Below, in pieces: positions 35,028 through 44,353 of a DNA stretch of 64,000 nt. The notes beneath the pieces were generated by a model. That model did no database searches. It had not been told where the DNA came from and saw only the letters and a list, made by a program, of their open reading frames with translations. Each line of letters starts with the position of its first letter. Positions within the stretch are counted from its first letter, which is position 1. Location: assembly GCF_024436415.1 (NCBI RefSeq), contig NZ_JAFMZQ010000002.1:372001-436000 (forward strand). Direction: 5' to 3'. This DNA is from Pedobacter deserti. GTDB taxonomy: Bacteria; Bacteroidota; Bacteroidia; Sphingobacteriales; Sphingobacteriaceae. Both the position numbers and the translations under genes were made by a program.

Positions 35028-35513
35028 CTATCTGCCTCTGTTTAGCCGGGCGTCATCGAAGTGCTGGTGCTCGTAGAAATCGGAAGGATGCGTATCGTAA
35101 ACCACCGCTTCGGCATGCGGTAAGGCATCCTCGCCCAGGAAAGCATACCGGATGGCAAGTTCTGCTGCGGGCGACAATACTTTACCCGGTTCATATTCAG
35201 GCAGCGACTTTAAAAAAGCTTCAGATACGCCGGGTACGATCACTTCATCATCATCCTCATCCAGATCTACCACGCCGATCGGCATCAGCACAGCTTTTGA
35301 ACTGGAACTGATTTCCGCCGACAGCCTCACAATCAGGTACCTTACCTTAAGTTCATTGCTGTCGAAGATCAGGTCTTCAACTTCGCCGATATCATTACCA
35401 TCGGTATCGACCACTTCCCAGCCGGTAATGTCCGATTGATGATCTGCGATTTCAAAATCGCTCCCGCGGAGCGGCTCGAGGTAAGTCGTGCGGTGTTGTT
35501 CTTCCATTTCCAT
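35028..35513 (-). CDS. PRC-barrel domain protein
   Basis: A 161-aa protein with a PRC-barrel at about residues 14-85 (EIADHQSDITGWEVVDTDGNDIGEVEDLIFDSNELKVRYL, here split by a conserved Gly-Glu-Val pattern). The second half has LDEDDDEVIVPG and an acidic surface. PRC-barrel proteins of this type are stress-associated and bind RNA or proteins in some systems; the role here is unknown. The frame extends upstream to 35663, but the region ahead of ATG 35513 has no domain similarity, so this start is chosen. A second ATG, two codons on, is also possible. Confidence 0.82.
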   Translation of the reverse strand: MEMEEQHRTTYLEPLRGSDFEIADHQSDITGWEVVDTDGNDIGEVEDLIFDSNELKVRYLIVRLSAEISSSSKAVLMPIGVVDLDEDDDEVIVPGVSEAFLKSLPEYEPGKVLSPAAELAIRYAFLGEDALPHAEAVVYDTHPSDFYEHQHFDDARLNRGR

Positions 35514-35681
35514 TGATATATGTTTGTCATTAAACAACCCGGCAGCATATAGAGTTTTGGCTAAAGTAAGAAGTCGCGCGGCCGACGGTATCTGCCCCTG
35601 CTTTTGTCTTAATCGCACCCTCCTAAATCCGTTGATATTTGCGAACTTAGGGATTAAGATCAACCATTTAAAAGTTTGTAT

Positions 35682-36089
35682 ATGACAGCAAAAAATCCGT
35701 TTGTGTGGACCGAGATCAGCGTTTCTGATCTGGCAAGAGCAAAGAAATTTTACGAAACCGTACTGCAGGTGCAGCTATCTGACCTCCCGGTGCCGGAGAG
35801 CATGCAGGCCGAGCCCGGGAGCGACGATTATTTTGAGATGGTAGCCTTTCCCGGCGATATGATGGGGCCAGGCTGCAGCGGTACATTGGTACGTTCTGGT
35901 ATGAACCGGCCAGGTCCGGGCGGTACTATGGTATATTTTCATAGCGAGGACTGCGACATTGAGACGGGCAGGGTGGAGGCTGCGGGCGGCAAGGTCATCG
36001 CCGGAAAGATGTCGCTGGGCGAGTATGGATTTTGTTCCATCTGTGAAGACTCCGAAGGCAATCCCATCGGTTTTCACTCCATGAAATGA
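35682..36089 (+). CDS. VOC (glyoxalase/bleomycin resistance) family protein
   Basis: A 135-aa protein of the vicinal oxygen chelate superfamily. The start MTAKNPFVWTEISVSDLARA and KFYETVL are typical of the first beta-alpha-beta-beta-beta module, and KVIAGKMSLGEYGFCSICED with SEGNPIGFHS closes the second. Members bind a divalent metal, but the substrate cannot be read. A TTG at 35676 precedes the chosen ATG. The 3' end overlaps the converging CLC gene by 16 bp. Confidence 0.88.
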   Translation: MTAKNPFVWTEISVSDLARAKKFYETVLQVQLSDLPVPESMQAEPGSDDYFEMVAFPGDMMGPGCSGTLVRSGMNRPGPGGTMVYFHSEDCDIETGRVEAAGGKVIAGKMSLGEYGFCSICEDSEGNPIGFHSMK

Positions 36090-37360
36090 TGCCTGCCAGC
36101 AACAGGTTTCTTCTGGGCACTGTAGATTCCGGCGGTGCCGCTAAAAAGATAAGCCGTAAAACAGGCCACAGCAAAAAACAGTGTATACTGACTGCCGAAA
36201 AGTTCGACGCCCATAATGGTGCATGCTAAGGGCGTGTTGGTAGCACCAGAAAACACCGCAATGAAGCCGAGGGCGGCAAAGAGGCTTACTGGTGCGTTTA
36301 GTATGGCCGACAAGGTATTTCCGAGTGTAGCCCCGATATAGAACAGCGGGGTTACCTCGCCGCCCTTAAAGCCGCTGCCAAGCGTTATGGAGGTGTAAAT
36401 CAGTTTCCAAAGCCAGCTCCAGGCATCTGCTCCTCCTGCCTCAAAAGCTGAGGAGACCGTCACAGCCCCGGGATATTCGGCTTCCACGCCCAGCCCCAGA
36501 TAATCGGGTTTACCAAGCGCAAAACTAAGCGCAATGATGGTAAGTCCACCTAAAACCGGAACCATCCATTGATGCGTAAAGAAACGCCCGAAAAAAGCTT
36601 TGACGCCATTGAGCGAGGCAATGAACAACCAGCTTACCAGTCCGAATACTACAGAGGCTGCAATAACTTTCAGGAGCAATAGAAGATCTATCGCGAAATA
36701 CCTGGCGTAGCTATAATCAGACTGTGCTGCAACGTTGATATGATATGCCGTATGATGGAGCCCCCAGGCCGATACGGTGAGATCGCCAACTATGCTTGCA
36801 ATGAGCGCCGGAAGCAGCGCATTGTATCGCATCCTGCCCAGTACCAATACCTCAAGCGCAAATACTGCGCCTGTGAGCGGTGTGCCAAACACTGCTCCAA
36901 ATCCGCCAGCGATACCGGCAGTAAGCATAATTTTGGCGTCGGCCTCATCCAGCCTGAACCATTTGCGGAACATATCTGCAATGCCGCCGCCCATTTGAAC
37001 AGCAGTGCCTTCCCGTCCGGCAGAGCCGCCAAACAGGTGGGTAAGCACGGTAGTAATCAGAATAATCGGCGCCATGGCTCTTGGAATACCGTCTCCGCCG
37101 TCATTGATCTGCGTGATGATGAGGTTGTTTCCCTTCTCGGAGGATTTACCGATGGTTGTGTAGAGCAAATGAATGAGCAGGCCTGCCACTGGTAAAAGAA
37201 AAAGCAGCCAGGTATGCTGGAACCGGAACTGCGTTGCCCAATGCAGGAGCCAGAGAAAGAGCGCAACCGAGCTTCCAATGGCAATAGCCGCTGGAACAAT
37301 AAGCAGTGTCCACCGCAACGCGTACTTCATGATGGCAAGATGTTCAGATCGAAACTTCAT
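36074..37360 (-). CDS. CLC-type antiporter, probably of the fluoride (CLC-F) clade
   Basis: A 428-aa polytopic protein of the CLC family. The gating glutamate is in FGGSAGREGTAVQMGG, and the later pore motif is GSGFKGGEVTPLFYIG. The first selectivity motif, GSGIP in chloride-type CLCs, reads GNNLI here (KGNNLIITQI), and the glutamate motif is GREGT rather than GREGP. Both are features I associate with fluoride/proton antiporters. The likely role is fluoride export. No crcB-type fluoride riboswitch is recognisable upstream. The start is ATG 37360; the 3' end overlaps the VOC gene by 16 bp. Confidence 0.85.
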   Translation of the reverse strand: MKFRSEHLAIMKYALRWTLLIVPAAIAIGSSVALFLWLLHWATQFRFQHTWLLFLLPVAGLLIHLLYTTIGKSSEKGNNLIITQINDGGDGIPRAMAPIILITTVLTHLFGGSAGREGTAVQMGGGIADMFRKWFRLDEADAKIMLTAGIAGGFGAVFGTPLTGAVFALEVLVLGRMRYNALLPALIASIVGDLTVSAWGLHHTAYHINVAAQSDYSYARYFAIDLLLLLKVIAASVVFGLVSWLFIASLNGVKAFFGRFFTHQWMVPVLGGLTIIALSFALGKPDYLGLGVEAEYPGAVTVSSAFEAGGADAWSWLWKLIYTSITLGSGFKGGEVTPLFYIGATLGNTLSAILNAPVSLFAALGFIAVFSGATNTPLACTIMGVELFGSQYTLFFAVACFTAYLFSGTAGIYSAQKKPVAGRHHFME

Positions 37361-37530
37361 ATCGGTGAGGCTAAATTAAGCCTAAAATTGCCACTATGAA
37401 AATAACATTTTTTAGCTATGTTTATTACTGCCGTTCAGCAGAAAGCAAATGGTAGAAAACCAAATGGCGTATGTATCTGTTTTAGGATGAGTAAATAACC
37501 AAATATTTTTTCAATCCTAAAAACCTTCGT

Positions 37531-38505
37531 ATGAAGACCTTAAAACTACGACTGCCAGTTTACCTGGTTGCGGCGCTAGCCTTTGCGTCGTGCAAAAAAC
37601 AAGACAATCCAGTAGAAAAGTTTAAACCCGAGCGTTTGAGCAATGTATCGGCAGCCGGCGTTGTTCCGCCGGGCTACGGACTTAGTAACTGGATGGGGGC
37701 CGTTTCCGACAACACGAGCATCGCCCAGATGTCTATCCCGGGCACGCATGATTCAGGCGCCCGTACCGAGCCCATCGGTGGTACTGCCAAGTGTCAGAAT
37801 CTCAGTATTGCAGAACAGTTGTCGGCCGGCGTACGCTTCCTCGACATCCGCTGCAGGCATATTGACAATGCTTTTGCCATACACCATGGCGCCATTTATC
37901 AGAACCTGAATTTCAATGACGTGCTGAATGCCTGCATCAGTTTTCTTAACAGCAATCCTACCGAAACCATTATTATGAGCGTGAAGGAGGAGCATACACC
38001 CTCAAACAATACCCGCAGTTTTGAACAGACCTTTGATAGTTATGTGGCACAGAACAGCTCTAAATGGGATCTTGGTACCGGTATACCTAACCTTGGAACT
38101 GTCCGCGGCAAGATTAAATTGCTGAGGAGATTTGGCACCGGAAGCCCTAAAGGAATCGATGCTACGGCCTGGGCTGACAACACCACGTTTAGCATCAACA
38201 ATTCTGCAGCTAACCTGAAAGTTCAGGATTTCTATAATGTAAACGATGTAAATACAAAATGGACGAGCGTTCAGACACAACTGAACGATGCCCATAATGA
38301 TACGTCGAACCGTTTATATCTCAATTTCTGTAGCGGATACAAGCCGGGGCTGTTTGGTATTCCAAGCATCACCACGGTATCCAACTTTATAAATCCTAAG
38401 GTAAGCACCTTTTTTACCAATAACACGAGTGGAAAATATGGTGTAGTCATTCTGGATTTTGTAGATGCCGCAAGAAGTCAGCTAATCGCGAATACAAATT
38501 TCTAA
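37531..38505 (+). CDS. Phosphatidylinositol-specific phospholipase C-like lipoprotein
   Basis: A 324-aa surface or periplasmic lipoprotein (lipobox AFASC at about 19-23) with a PI-PLC X domain from about residue 55. The two catalytic histidines lie in SIPGTHDSG and in AIHHGAIYQ, as in Bacillus PI-PLC. RFLDIRCR and IIMSVKEEH supply the metal/substrate-side residues of the family. It would cleave phosphatidylinositol or GPI-like head groups by forming a cyclic inositol phosphate. It converges on the SusD gene across a shared terminator, so it is not in the same operon but may share the habitat function. Confidence 0.88.
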   Translation: MKTLKLRLPVYLVAALAFASCKKQDNPVEKFKPERLSNVSAAGVVPPGYGLSNWMGAVSDNTSIAQMSIPGTHDSGARTEPIGGTAKCQNLSIAEQLSAGVRFLDIRCRHIDNAFAIHHGAIYQNLNFNDVLNACISFLNSNPTETIIMSVKEEHTPSNNTRSFEQTFDSYVAQNSSKWDLGTGIPNLGTVRGKIKLLRRFGTGSPKGIDATAWADNTTFSINNSAANLKVQDFYNVNDVNTKWTSVQTQLNDAHNDTSNRLYLNFCSGYKPGLFGIPSITTVSNFINPKVSTFFTNNTSGKYGVVILDFVDAARSQLIANTNF

Positions 38506-38520
38506 CTGCTCGATCTAAAT

Positions 38521-38559
38521 AAAAACGGGCATACGATCACATCGCATGCCCGTTTTTAT
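38521..38559. terminator. Bidirectional terminator
   Basis: AAAAACGGGCAT and ATGCCCGTTTTT pair around a 13-nt loop between the converging PI-PLC and SusD genes. A- and T-runs allow stops in both directions. Confidence 0.9.
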
Positions 38560-38574
38560 TGGAGGTACGTTTTT

Positions 38575-40590
38575 TTAATTGACGTTGTCCTCGTCGGCTA
38601 CAGCATCTTCCCAGTTTTCCCATTTAGGGGTGTTAGGGTCGTAGCCATCATAACCATAATTCTGACTTAGCTGACCTCGCTTGTTTGCCGTAATAGCGGC
38701 GTCGGGTATGGGCCAGTAAAGATTCTTTTTATCCATAGTGTAATTCGGATTGCTGTTGCCCGTTGCGTTAATCTGGATAGGGCCTTTGTTATACAGGCTA
38801 TAATGATTAATGCGCTGGAACCAATAGCTTCCGCCGGCAGGTGCGGTTCCGCTTTGCTTGTCGAAGTTGTTCAACGAATAGGTATTCCCCCATTCGTCTG
38901 GTTTTCCACTACGTGCCAGGCATAAGGAAACGCGGGTCAGCTCCACATTTCTCCATTCTTCCCAATACAATTCACGGGCCCGCTCATTCATAATATCGCC
39001 AATGCTTACCGCACCGGTATACAGCTGCGTGCATTTAGCCCGTCGCCTGATGATGTTCAGGTCTTCCGCAATAGATGGGTCGGCCGGGTTTATATAATAT
39101 TTTGCCTCGGCACGAAGCAGGTAGGCTTCTGCCAGCCGGTAAACATACCAATCGGCGTTTGAGCCGTTCGTAGCGCCACGTAAGCCGTCGGAGCCAGCGA
39201 TATTGGCTTCGTTAACCGGGTCGTCCAGGAAAAATTTATAGTGCGGCACATCAAACCACCTTCTTATGGTATCACTGCATAGCAATTTACCAGAGGTGGG
39301 ATGGTACAGTCTCAAAGGTTTGCCAAAGTCTACCGAAGCTTTGTTGTTTACACGGTAATCTTCCATACGCACCCAGTTGCCGCTTTCAGCGCTATGACGC
39401 AGATCGGTTGCATCCATTACCCCGTTCACTTTCCATAAGGTATGCGTGCTGAAGTGCGTGGGGCGGAAGGTGGCGATACCGCGACCAAAAGCGCGCATGT
39501 AATCGTAAGTCGCATTGTAATCGGACGAATTACGCCTGATGTTCATAAGCGCCTGTTTACCGTCTGTTGTCTGGATACGGTTGTCGAACACGAACGGATA
39601 AAGGATTCGCATGGTGAGCATCTGGACAAAAGATTCGGCACTGGCACCCCTGTTGGGCACACCCATGATTACCTCGCGGTTTGCCCCAATCAGTTTGTTC
39701 TCTGGCCGGTGCAAGTCCCATACAACGTTTCGCGTAATTTTCCAGGTAAGCGGTTCACCGCCGTCGTTAAAGGTACCGAAGGTATTGGTCATCAGTGAAT
39801 AACCCGACTGATCGATCAGGATATCGGTCTGTTCTTTTGCTTTTTCGTATTCACCCAAAGCCAGGTAGCATTTAGCAAGCAGCATCCTGCAGGCACCTTT
39901 GTTTACCATACCCACCAGGCTCATTGCGCTCTGATCTGGAACCCATTGCACCGCAAGCTCCATGTCTCTGGTAATCATTTTTAGAATGGCTTCCTGTTTT
40001 GTGCTGCGATAGTTTTGTTTAGGCACTTCAAGAAGCTTGGTTACCAGCGGCACATCGCCAAACTGAAACGTCAGCGCCATATACCTGAATGCGCGGTGGA
40101 AATAAGCCCGGCCTACATACTCATTCTTGGTGTTTTCGTCAAGGCCTTCAACTTTATCTGCATACTGAATGATCGTATTGGCATACATAATCCCTTTATA
40201 GGTTTCCTCCCAGAAATACCAGATGCTGTTGGTCCGGTCTATATTCTGATAGGATGTTTCGCTCGTTGGGGTCAGCATGTTGGCCACATCAGCAAGCATA
40301 TTGCGCTTATCTGTAGCACTAGCAACCATCAGATCCGAAAAAATATATTCCGTTCCCAGGGTAAGCATCTCATTGTGGTCTGTTGCCCAATAGAGCTTCA
40401 GATGCCGGTCGCATATGGCCTGGGCCGACATAAGGCCTGATAAGGTGGTAAATGTGGCCGACGGCTCGTAAAATGACAAAGGTTCGGGGTTTAGAAACTC
40501 CCGTTTACATCCACTTAGCAGTGTTGCGCTGCCAGCAAAAACGATGAGATATCTTTTAAAGCGATTAATTTTTTGAGTTAACTGTTTCAT
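38575..40590 (-). CDS. SusD/RagB family nutrient-binding outer membrane lipoprotein
   Basis: A 671-aa SusD-like lipoprotein (lipobox LLSGC near residue 28) that forms the lid over the SusC channel and binds the nutrient. The TPR-rich helical core is visible as YVGRAYFHRAFRYMALTFQFGDVPLVTKLL, with the C-terminal RagB/SusD region YRLAEAYLLRAEAKYYI and EINERARELYWEEWR-like motif MNERARELYWEEWR. Its length is above the usual 500-600 aa. It follows SusC by 16 bp. Substrate is unknown; no enzyme gene follows on the same strand within the locus. Confidence 0.94.
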   Translation of the reverse strand: MKQLTQKINRFKRYLIVFAGSATLLSGCKREFLNPEPLSFYEPSATFTTLSGLMSAQAICDRHLKLYWATDHNEMLTLGTEYIFSDLMVASATDKRNMLADVANMLTPTSETSYQNIDRTNSIWYFWEETYKGIMYANTIIQYADKVEGLDENTKNEYVGRAYFHRAFRYMALTFQFGDVPLVTKLLEVPKQNYRSTKQEAILKMITRDMELAVQWVPDQSAMSLVGMVNKGACRMLLAKCYLALGEYEKAKEQTDILIDQSGYSLMTNTFGTFNDGGEPLTWKITRNVVWDLHRPENKLIGANREVIMGVPNRGASAESFVQMLTMRILYPFVFDNRIQTTDGKQALMNIRRNSSDYNATYDYMRAFGRGIATFRPTHFSTHTLWKVNGVMDATDLRHSAESGNWVRMEDYRVNNKASVDFGKPLRLYHPTSGKLLCSDTIRRWFDVPHYKFFLDDPVNEANIAGSDGLRGATNGSNADWYVYRLAEAYLLRAEAKYYINPADPSIAEDLNIIRRRAKCTQLYTGAVSIGDIMNERARELYWEEWRNVELTRVSLCLARSGKPDEWGNTYSLNNFDKQSGTAPAGGSYWFQRINHYSLYNKGPIQINATGNSNPNYTMDKKNLYWPIPDAAITANKRGQLSQNYGYDGYDPNTPKWENWEDAVADEDNVN

Positions 40591-40606
40591 GTCGGTCGAT
40601 TAATAG

Positions 40607-43600
40607 TTAGAAAACGAGATTTAAGCCGAGCGTAAATACACGCGTAGCCCATCCCTGGCCGTTATCGGGGCTTTGCGTTTCAGGATCGCCGTAAGTCCAT
40701 TCTTTAGTCCAGGTGGCAACATTGCGCACCGTTCCATATACCCTGACACGGTTAAGGTCCCACCTGGATGTCCATTTACTGGGCAGGGTATAAGCAACAG
40801 ATACATTGTCGAGCCGTACGAAAGACCGATCGTACAAACGCTGCGCCCCGGCTGCGCCAACAGGTCCCTTTGCCTCAATACGTCCGAATTCATTGGTAGG
40901 ATTTTCTGGGGTCCAGTACGCTTTGCGCGGCAGGTTGATTAAGGCATAGGCCATGCGTCCGCCGTCATCATCATTATTCAGGTATTCGCCAAACAAGCTT
41001 TTATGGCCGGTGTATGCATAAATATTAAAGGAAACGCTCAGGTCTTTCCAAAGCGAAAAATCGTTGCGTAGCGACCAGCGGTACGGGGGAGACGTTTCAC
41101 CCAGAAACTCTTTGTCGTTGTTGTTGTATACAGGCTTAGCTGTACCATCGGCATTGATTTCATCGTCGGCAGTGTAGCTGTTGGCCACCTTCGGATCCCC
41201 AGGTACCTGTCCGTATTTCTTGGCTTCCTCCGCCTCGTTTGCCTGCCATATGCCAGTAACACGGTAATCCCAGATGACACCAATAGGACGATCTATGAAC
41301 CAGCCGTTCGGCTGGTCGTCCATTTCCCTTCTTCCGATAACATTACCGTTGGCGTCGAGCACATCCTCATAGTCGTAATACAAATGGGTAATCTTGTTTT
41401 TGTTGTACGAGAACCCGAAGGTGCTGGACCACTCGAAAGCGTTTCTGCGCATATTGACAGTATTAAGTGCAAACTCAATTCCGCTGTTGTCTACCCGCCC
41501 CAAGTTTGTTGTGATATTGGTAAAGCCTGTGAAGCTTGGTAAACGCTCTTTCATGATCATATCATGAGTTTTCATATTGTAGTATTCCAGGCTGCCGGTC
41601 AACCGATTACCGAGGAATCCGAAATCAAGACCAAAGTTCCATGATGCTGTCTTTTCCCATTGCAGGAAGGGGTTTGCCAGCCTGTCGGCCATCAGGTAGC
41701 GGTATAAGACCTGTTCGCCCGCCGAATTTAAATAGCCCTGCATCTTGCCGCCGCCTTCGGACAGGTTGGAAAGCGCTATGTAGGGGTTGGCGAGTGACCG
41801 GTTTCCGTTTTCGCCGTATGACACCCGGAGTTTACCGCTGTTCATGATATGGCCCCATTTAAAAAACTTCTCGTTGGTGAATGACCATGCTACGGCCATG
41901 GAAGGAAAAACAGCATAGGGATTGGAGGTTCCGAATGCCGAGTAGCCATCCCTCCGCACCGAAGTGGTGATCAGATAACGGTCGTCATAAGAATAAAACA
42001 AACGGGCAAGTAAGCCGTCGGCCGATTGCTCACTATCCTCGCTGGAAAAGGTACTGTTTTCTTTACTGCCGTTCTTCGTATTGTGAAACCCGAGCGCGTC
42101 GGAAGGCAATATTTTCCTGGCCTCTATCCGATCTCTCCAGAACCTGTTCTGTTCGGCCTCCTGTACCAGGGTAAGGATAACATGGTGCTTCTTTTTAAAG
42201 GTATGATCCCAGGCCAGCGTGTTGTTGAGCGACCAGTTCAGACTTTTCGATTGTTCCCGGTTAGCTCCGCGGGTGGCAGGATCGGATCCGGGCAGATTGG
42301 CCGACATAAAATACCGGTCGTAAAAGTTTTGATAGCGCGGAGAGAAATTGAAAGAGTAGGTAATCCCCAGTGGCAGTTTAACGTTTGCATTCAAGATCGT
42401 GTTGACCACAGTGTATCCCTTCTCAAGTTCAAGATATTGTTTCTGGAAGTCATAGTTATAGCCGCGCTGGCTATACTTTTCATTTAAAGGAAACTGTCCG
42501 GGATTACCGGTTTCGTCGTAATAATCCGCAAAGGGACTATTGCGCAGCGACTGGTCGATATCTATGTCCACGTTCCCATCTGAACGGTCCTGAAAGTTCA
42601 CGTTAGCGCCAAGTTCCAGCCAGTTGTTCACTTTAGCATCAATCTTCATATTGCTGCGTACCGACCGGTAGTCGTCGCTTACCACTACGCCCTGATTGCG
42701 CAGATATCCCATAGACAGGTAATAATTGATCCTGTCGCCGGCACCGCTAACGCTCGCGTTATAATCCTGGTTAAAGCCCGTACGGAAAGTTCTGTCGGCC
42801 CAGTCTACCGTCTTTCCATCCAGAAAGTTTTGCAGGGCGTTGCCTACCAGGCCGAGGCGTTGTGCCCATATGTTCAGGTCCGACTGGTCTGCCTGGTTTT
42901 CGGTATAGCCCCGCCAGGTGTCTAAAGAAATGCTGGACGGGAGCTGGTCCGGTCGCATAAAAAACCCAGGTTGCGAGGCATAAACTCCGGTTTGATAAGC
43001 TTCGTAAGCATTGGTTGCCGGGTTAAGTCCATAGGTGTTTTTTGTAAACCAGTCCTGGCGGTGCTGCAGATAGGCTTCCGTATCAAAACGGTCACGGTAA
43101 TCGCTCAGCCCTGTCGAGCCCACGTTCATCGTCATATTGATCACGGGCTTTCCGGGCTTCCCTTTCTTCGTGGTGATGATGATCACTCCGCTCGCAGCCT
43201 TTGCTCCATAAATAGCGGCCGCAGAAGCATCTTTGAGGATGTCTATCTGGGCAATATCATCGGGATTTATTTCTGAAAGCTCGCCATAAAAGATCATACC
43301 GTCTAGAATAAGCAATGGACTGTTGTGGCCGCCTTCGTCGTAAACCGATCGCCTGCCGCGAATCTCTATCTCGCCGCCTCCTTTAGCCGAAGGATTATAA
43401 CCCACCCGCAAACCAGGCGTTCCGCGAAGGATGTCTTGTACGGTCTTCGGGTTTTCATTGGCAATCCGGTCGGGGATAATTTGTGTAACTGAGCCTGTAA
43501 GATCCTTTTTTTGCATGGTACCATAGCCCACTACCACAACCTCGTTCAGGTCGCTCGTTGTGCGCACCAGCTTAATGCTGCCCATATCAGGGGCCGCGTT

Positions 43601-44176
43601 AACTTCCATGAGTTCATAACCTATATAGCTGATCACAAGTTTATCGTCTTCAGCAACATTTTCCATGTAAAAAGCTCCGTTTTGGTCCGTCTTAACTGAT
43701 CTCCCTTTTCCTTTCAATCCCACCGTAGCGCCAATAAGGGGCTGGTCGTTTTCGTCAACGATCTTCCCCCTTACATTGATAGCCCTGAAGCTGGTTACGA
43801 GATTGCGGAGAAAGTTGCTCCCCGATTTCCGGATGGTGATGTTCTTATTCTCGATCACGTAGGTGAGGGGCAGGTCTTTGAGTACAGTTCTTAAGGCTTC
43901 ATCAACGGTCACATTCCGGAGGTTCAGGTCCTTCAGCTGGTTGTTTGAAATGATTCCCCCTTCATAATAGAAGTCGAAGCCGCTTTGCTTTCTGATTTCC
44001 TTAAAGGCAGATTTCAGCGACATACGGTCCTGCGTGATGGTTATCCGCTGGCCTAAGGTAGCGGCACTGACCTGCATTAGGGATGCTAAGATTATAATGG
44101 TAATCAGTCGCATAGTTCGCCATAGTTTAAGGTATAACGAGGCCGTTATACCAGGTTTGGTATAAAATCGATACAT
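40607..44176 (-). CDS. SusC/RagA TonB-linked outer membrane protein with STN domain
   Basis: An 1189-aa TonB-dependent transporter. After a signal anchor there is an STN (secretin/TonB N-terminal) signalling domain at about residues 45-115, a carboxypeptidase-regulatory-like domain (about 133-210, VRGKIVDENDQPLIGATV), the TonB-box-like VVVVGYG and plug (KKDLTGSVTQI... about 220-340), and a 22-strand barrel to the C-terminus. The STN domain implies signalling to the adjacent FecR anti-sigma factor upon substrate binding. With SusD it imports an unknown glycan, peptide or other polymer fragment. Confidence 0.95.
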   Translation of the reverse strand: MYRFYTKPGITASLYLKLWRTMRLITIIILASLMQVSAATLGQRITITQDRMSLKSAFKEIRKQSGFDFYYEGGIISNNQLKDLNLRNVTVDEALRTVLKDLPLTYVIENKNITIRKSGSNFLRNLVTSFRAINVRGKIVDENDQPLIGATVGLKGKGRSVKTDQNGAFYMENVAEDDKLVISYIGYELMEVNAAPDMGSIKLVRTTSDLNEVVVVGYGTMQKKDLTGSVTQIIPDRIANENPKTVQDILRGTPGLRVGYNPSAKGGGEIEIRGRRSVYDEGGHNSPLLILDGMIFYGELSEINPDDIAQIDILKDASAAAIYGAKAASGVIIITTKKGKPGKPVINMTMNVGSTGLSDYRDRFDTEAYLQHRQDWFTKNTYGLNPATNAYEAYQTGVYASQPGFFMRPDQLPSSISLDTWRGYTENQADQSDLNIWAQRLGLVGNALQNFLDGKTVDWADRTFRTGFNQDYNASVSGAGDRINYYLSMGYLRNQGVVVSDDYRSVRSNMKIDAKVNNWLELGANVNFQDRSDGNVDIDIDQSLRNSPFADYYDETGNPGQFPLNEKYSQRGYNYDFQKQYLELEKGYTVVNTILNANVKLPLGITYSFNFSPRYQNFYDRYFMSANLPGSDPATRGANREQSKSLNWSLNNTLAWDHTFKKKHHVILTLVQEAEQNRFWRDRIEARKILPSDALGFHNTKNGSKENSTFSSEDSEQSADGLLARLFYSYDDRYLITTSVRRDGYSAFGTSNPYAVFPSMAVAWSFTNEKFFKWGHIMNSGKLRVSYGENGNRSLANPYIALSNLSEGGGKMQGYLNSAGEQVLYRYLMADRLANPFLQWEKTASWNFGLDFGFLGNRLTGSLEYYNMKTHDMIMKERLPSFTGFTNITTNLGRVDNSGIEFALNTVNMRRNAFEWSSTFGFSYNKNKITHLYYDYEDVLDANGNVIGRREMDDQPNGWFIDRPIGVIWDYRVTGIWQANEAEEAKKYGQVPGDPKVANSYTADDEINADGTAKPVYNNNDKEFLGETSPPYRWSLRNDFSLWKDLSVSFNIYAYTGHKSLFGEYLNNDDDGGRMAYALINLPRKAYWTPENPTNEFGRIEAKGPVGAAGAQRLYDRSFVRLDNVSVAYTLPSKWTSRWDLNRVRVYGTVRNVATWTKEWTYGDPETQSPDNGQGWATRVFTLGLNLVF

Positions 44177-44274
44177 TTGGTTAATTTGGTTCTAAAGCAG
44201 TATGCCTCCGGCGCTGGAAACGTGTTGGCATCCTGTGGTTAACACTTGTAAAATTATAAGTTGTCCAAACGCAG

Positions 44275-44295
44275 CCAGAAGTGCTTCACTTCTGG
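44275..44295. promoter_or_regulatory. Perfect 9-bp hairpin in the FecR-SusC leader
   Basis: CCAGAAGTG-CTT-CACTTCTGG is an exact inverted repeat in the 177-bp gap before SusC. There is no following T-run on the minus strand, so it may be an operator or leader structure rather than a simple terminator. Confidence 0.5.
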
Positions 44296-44353
44296 TTTGC
44301 TTATTTTAGTGCTGTACTCTGAGTATATTTTTCATGCATTTTGGGTAAACAAT

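Noticed and set aside
36740..37195. 151-codon plus-strand frame inside the CLC gene
   Set aside because: Antisense to conserved CLC motifs; composition typical of a shadow frame.
37361..37400. Fluoride (crcB) riboswitch upstream of the CLC gene
   Set aside because: Only a short AGGCT/AGCCT hairpin is present; the conserved crcB motif sequence is not recognisable.
42026..42487. 153-codon plus-strand frame inside the SusC gene
   Set aside because: Antisense shadow of the SusC barrel region; no domain and no promoter or ribosome site.
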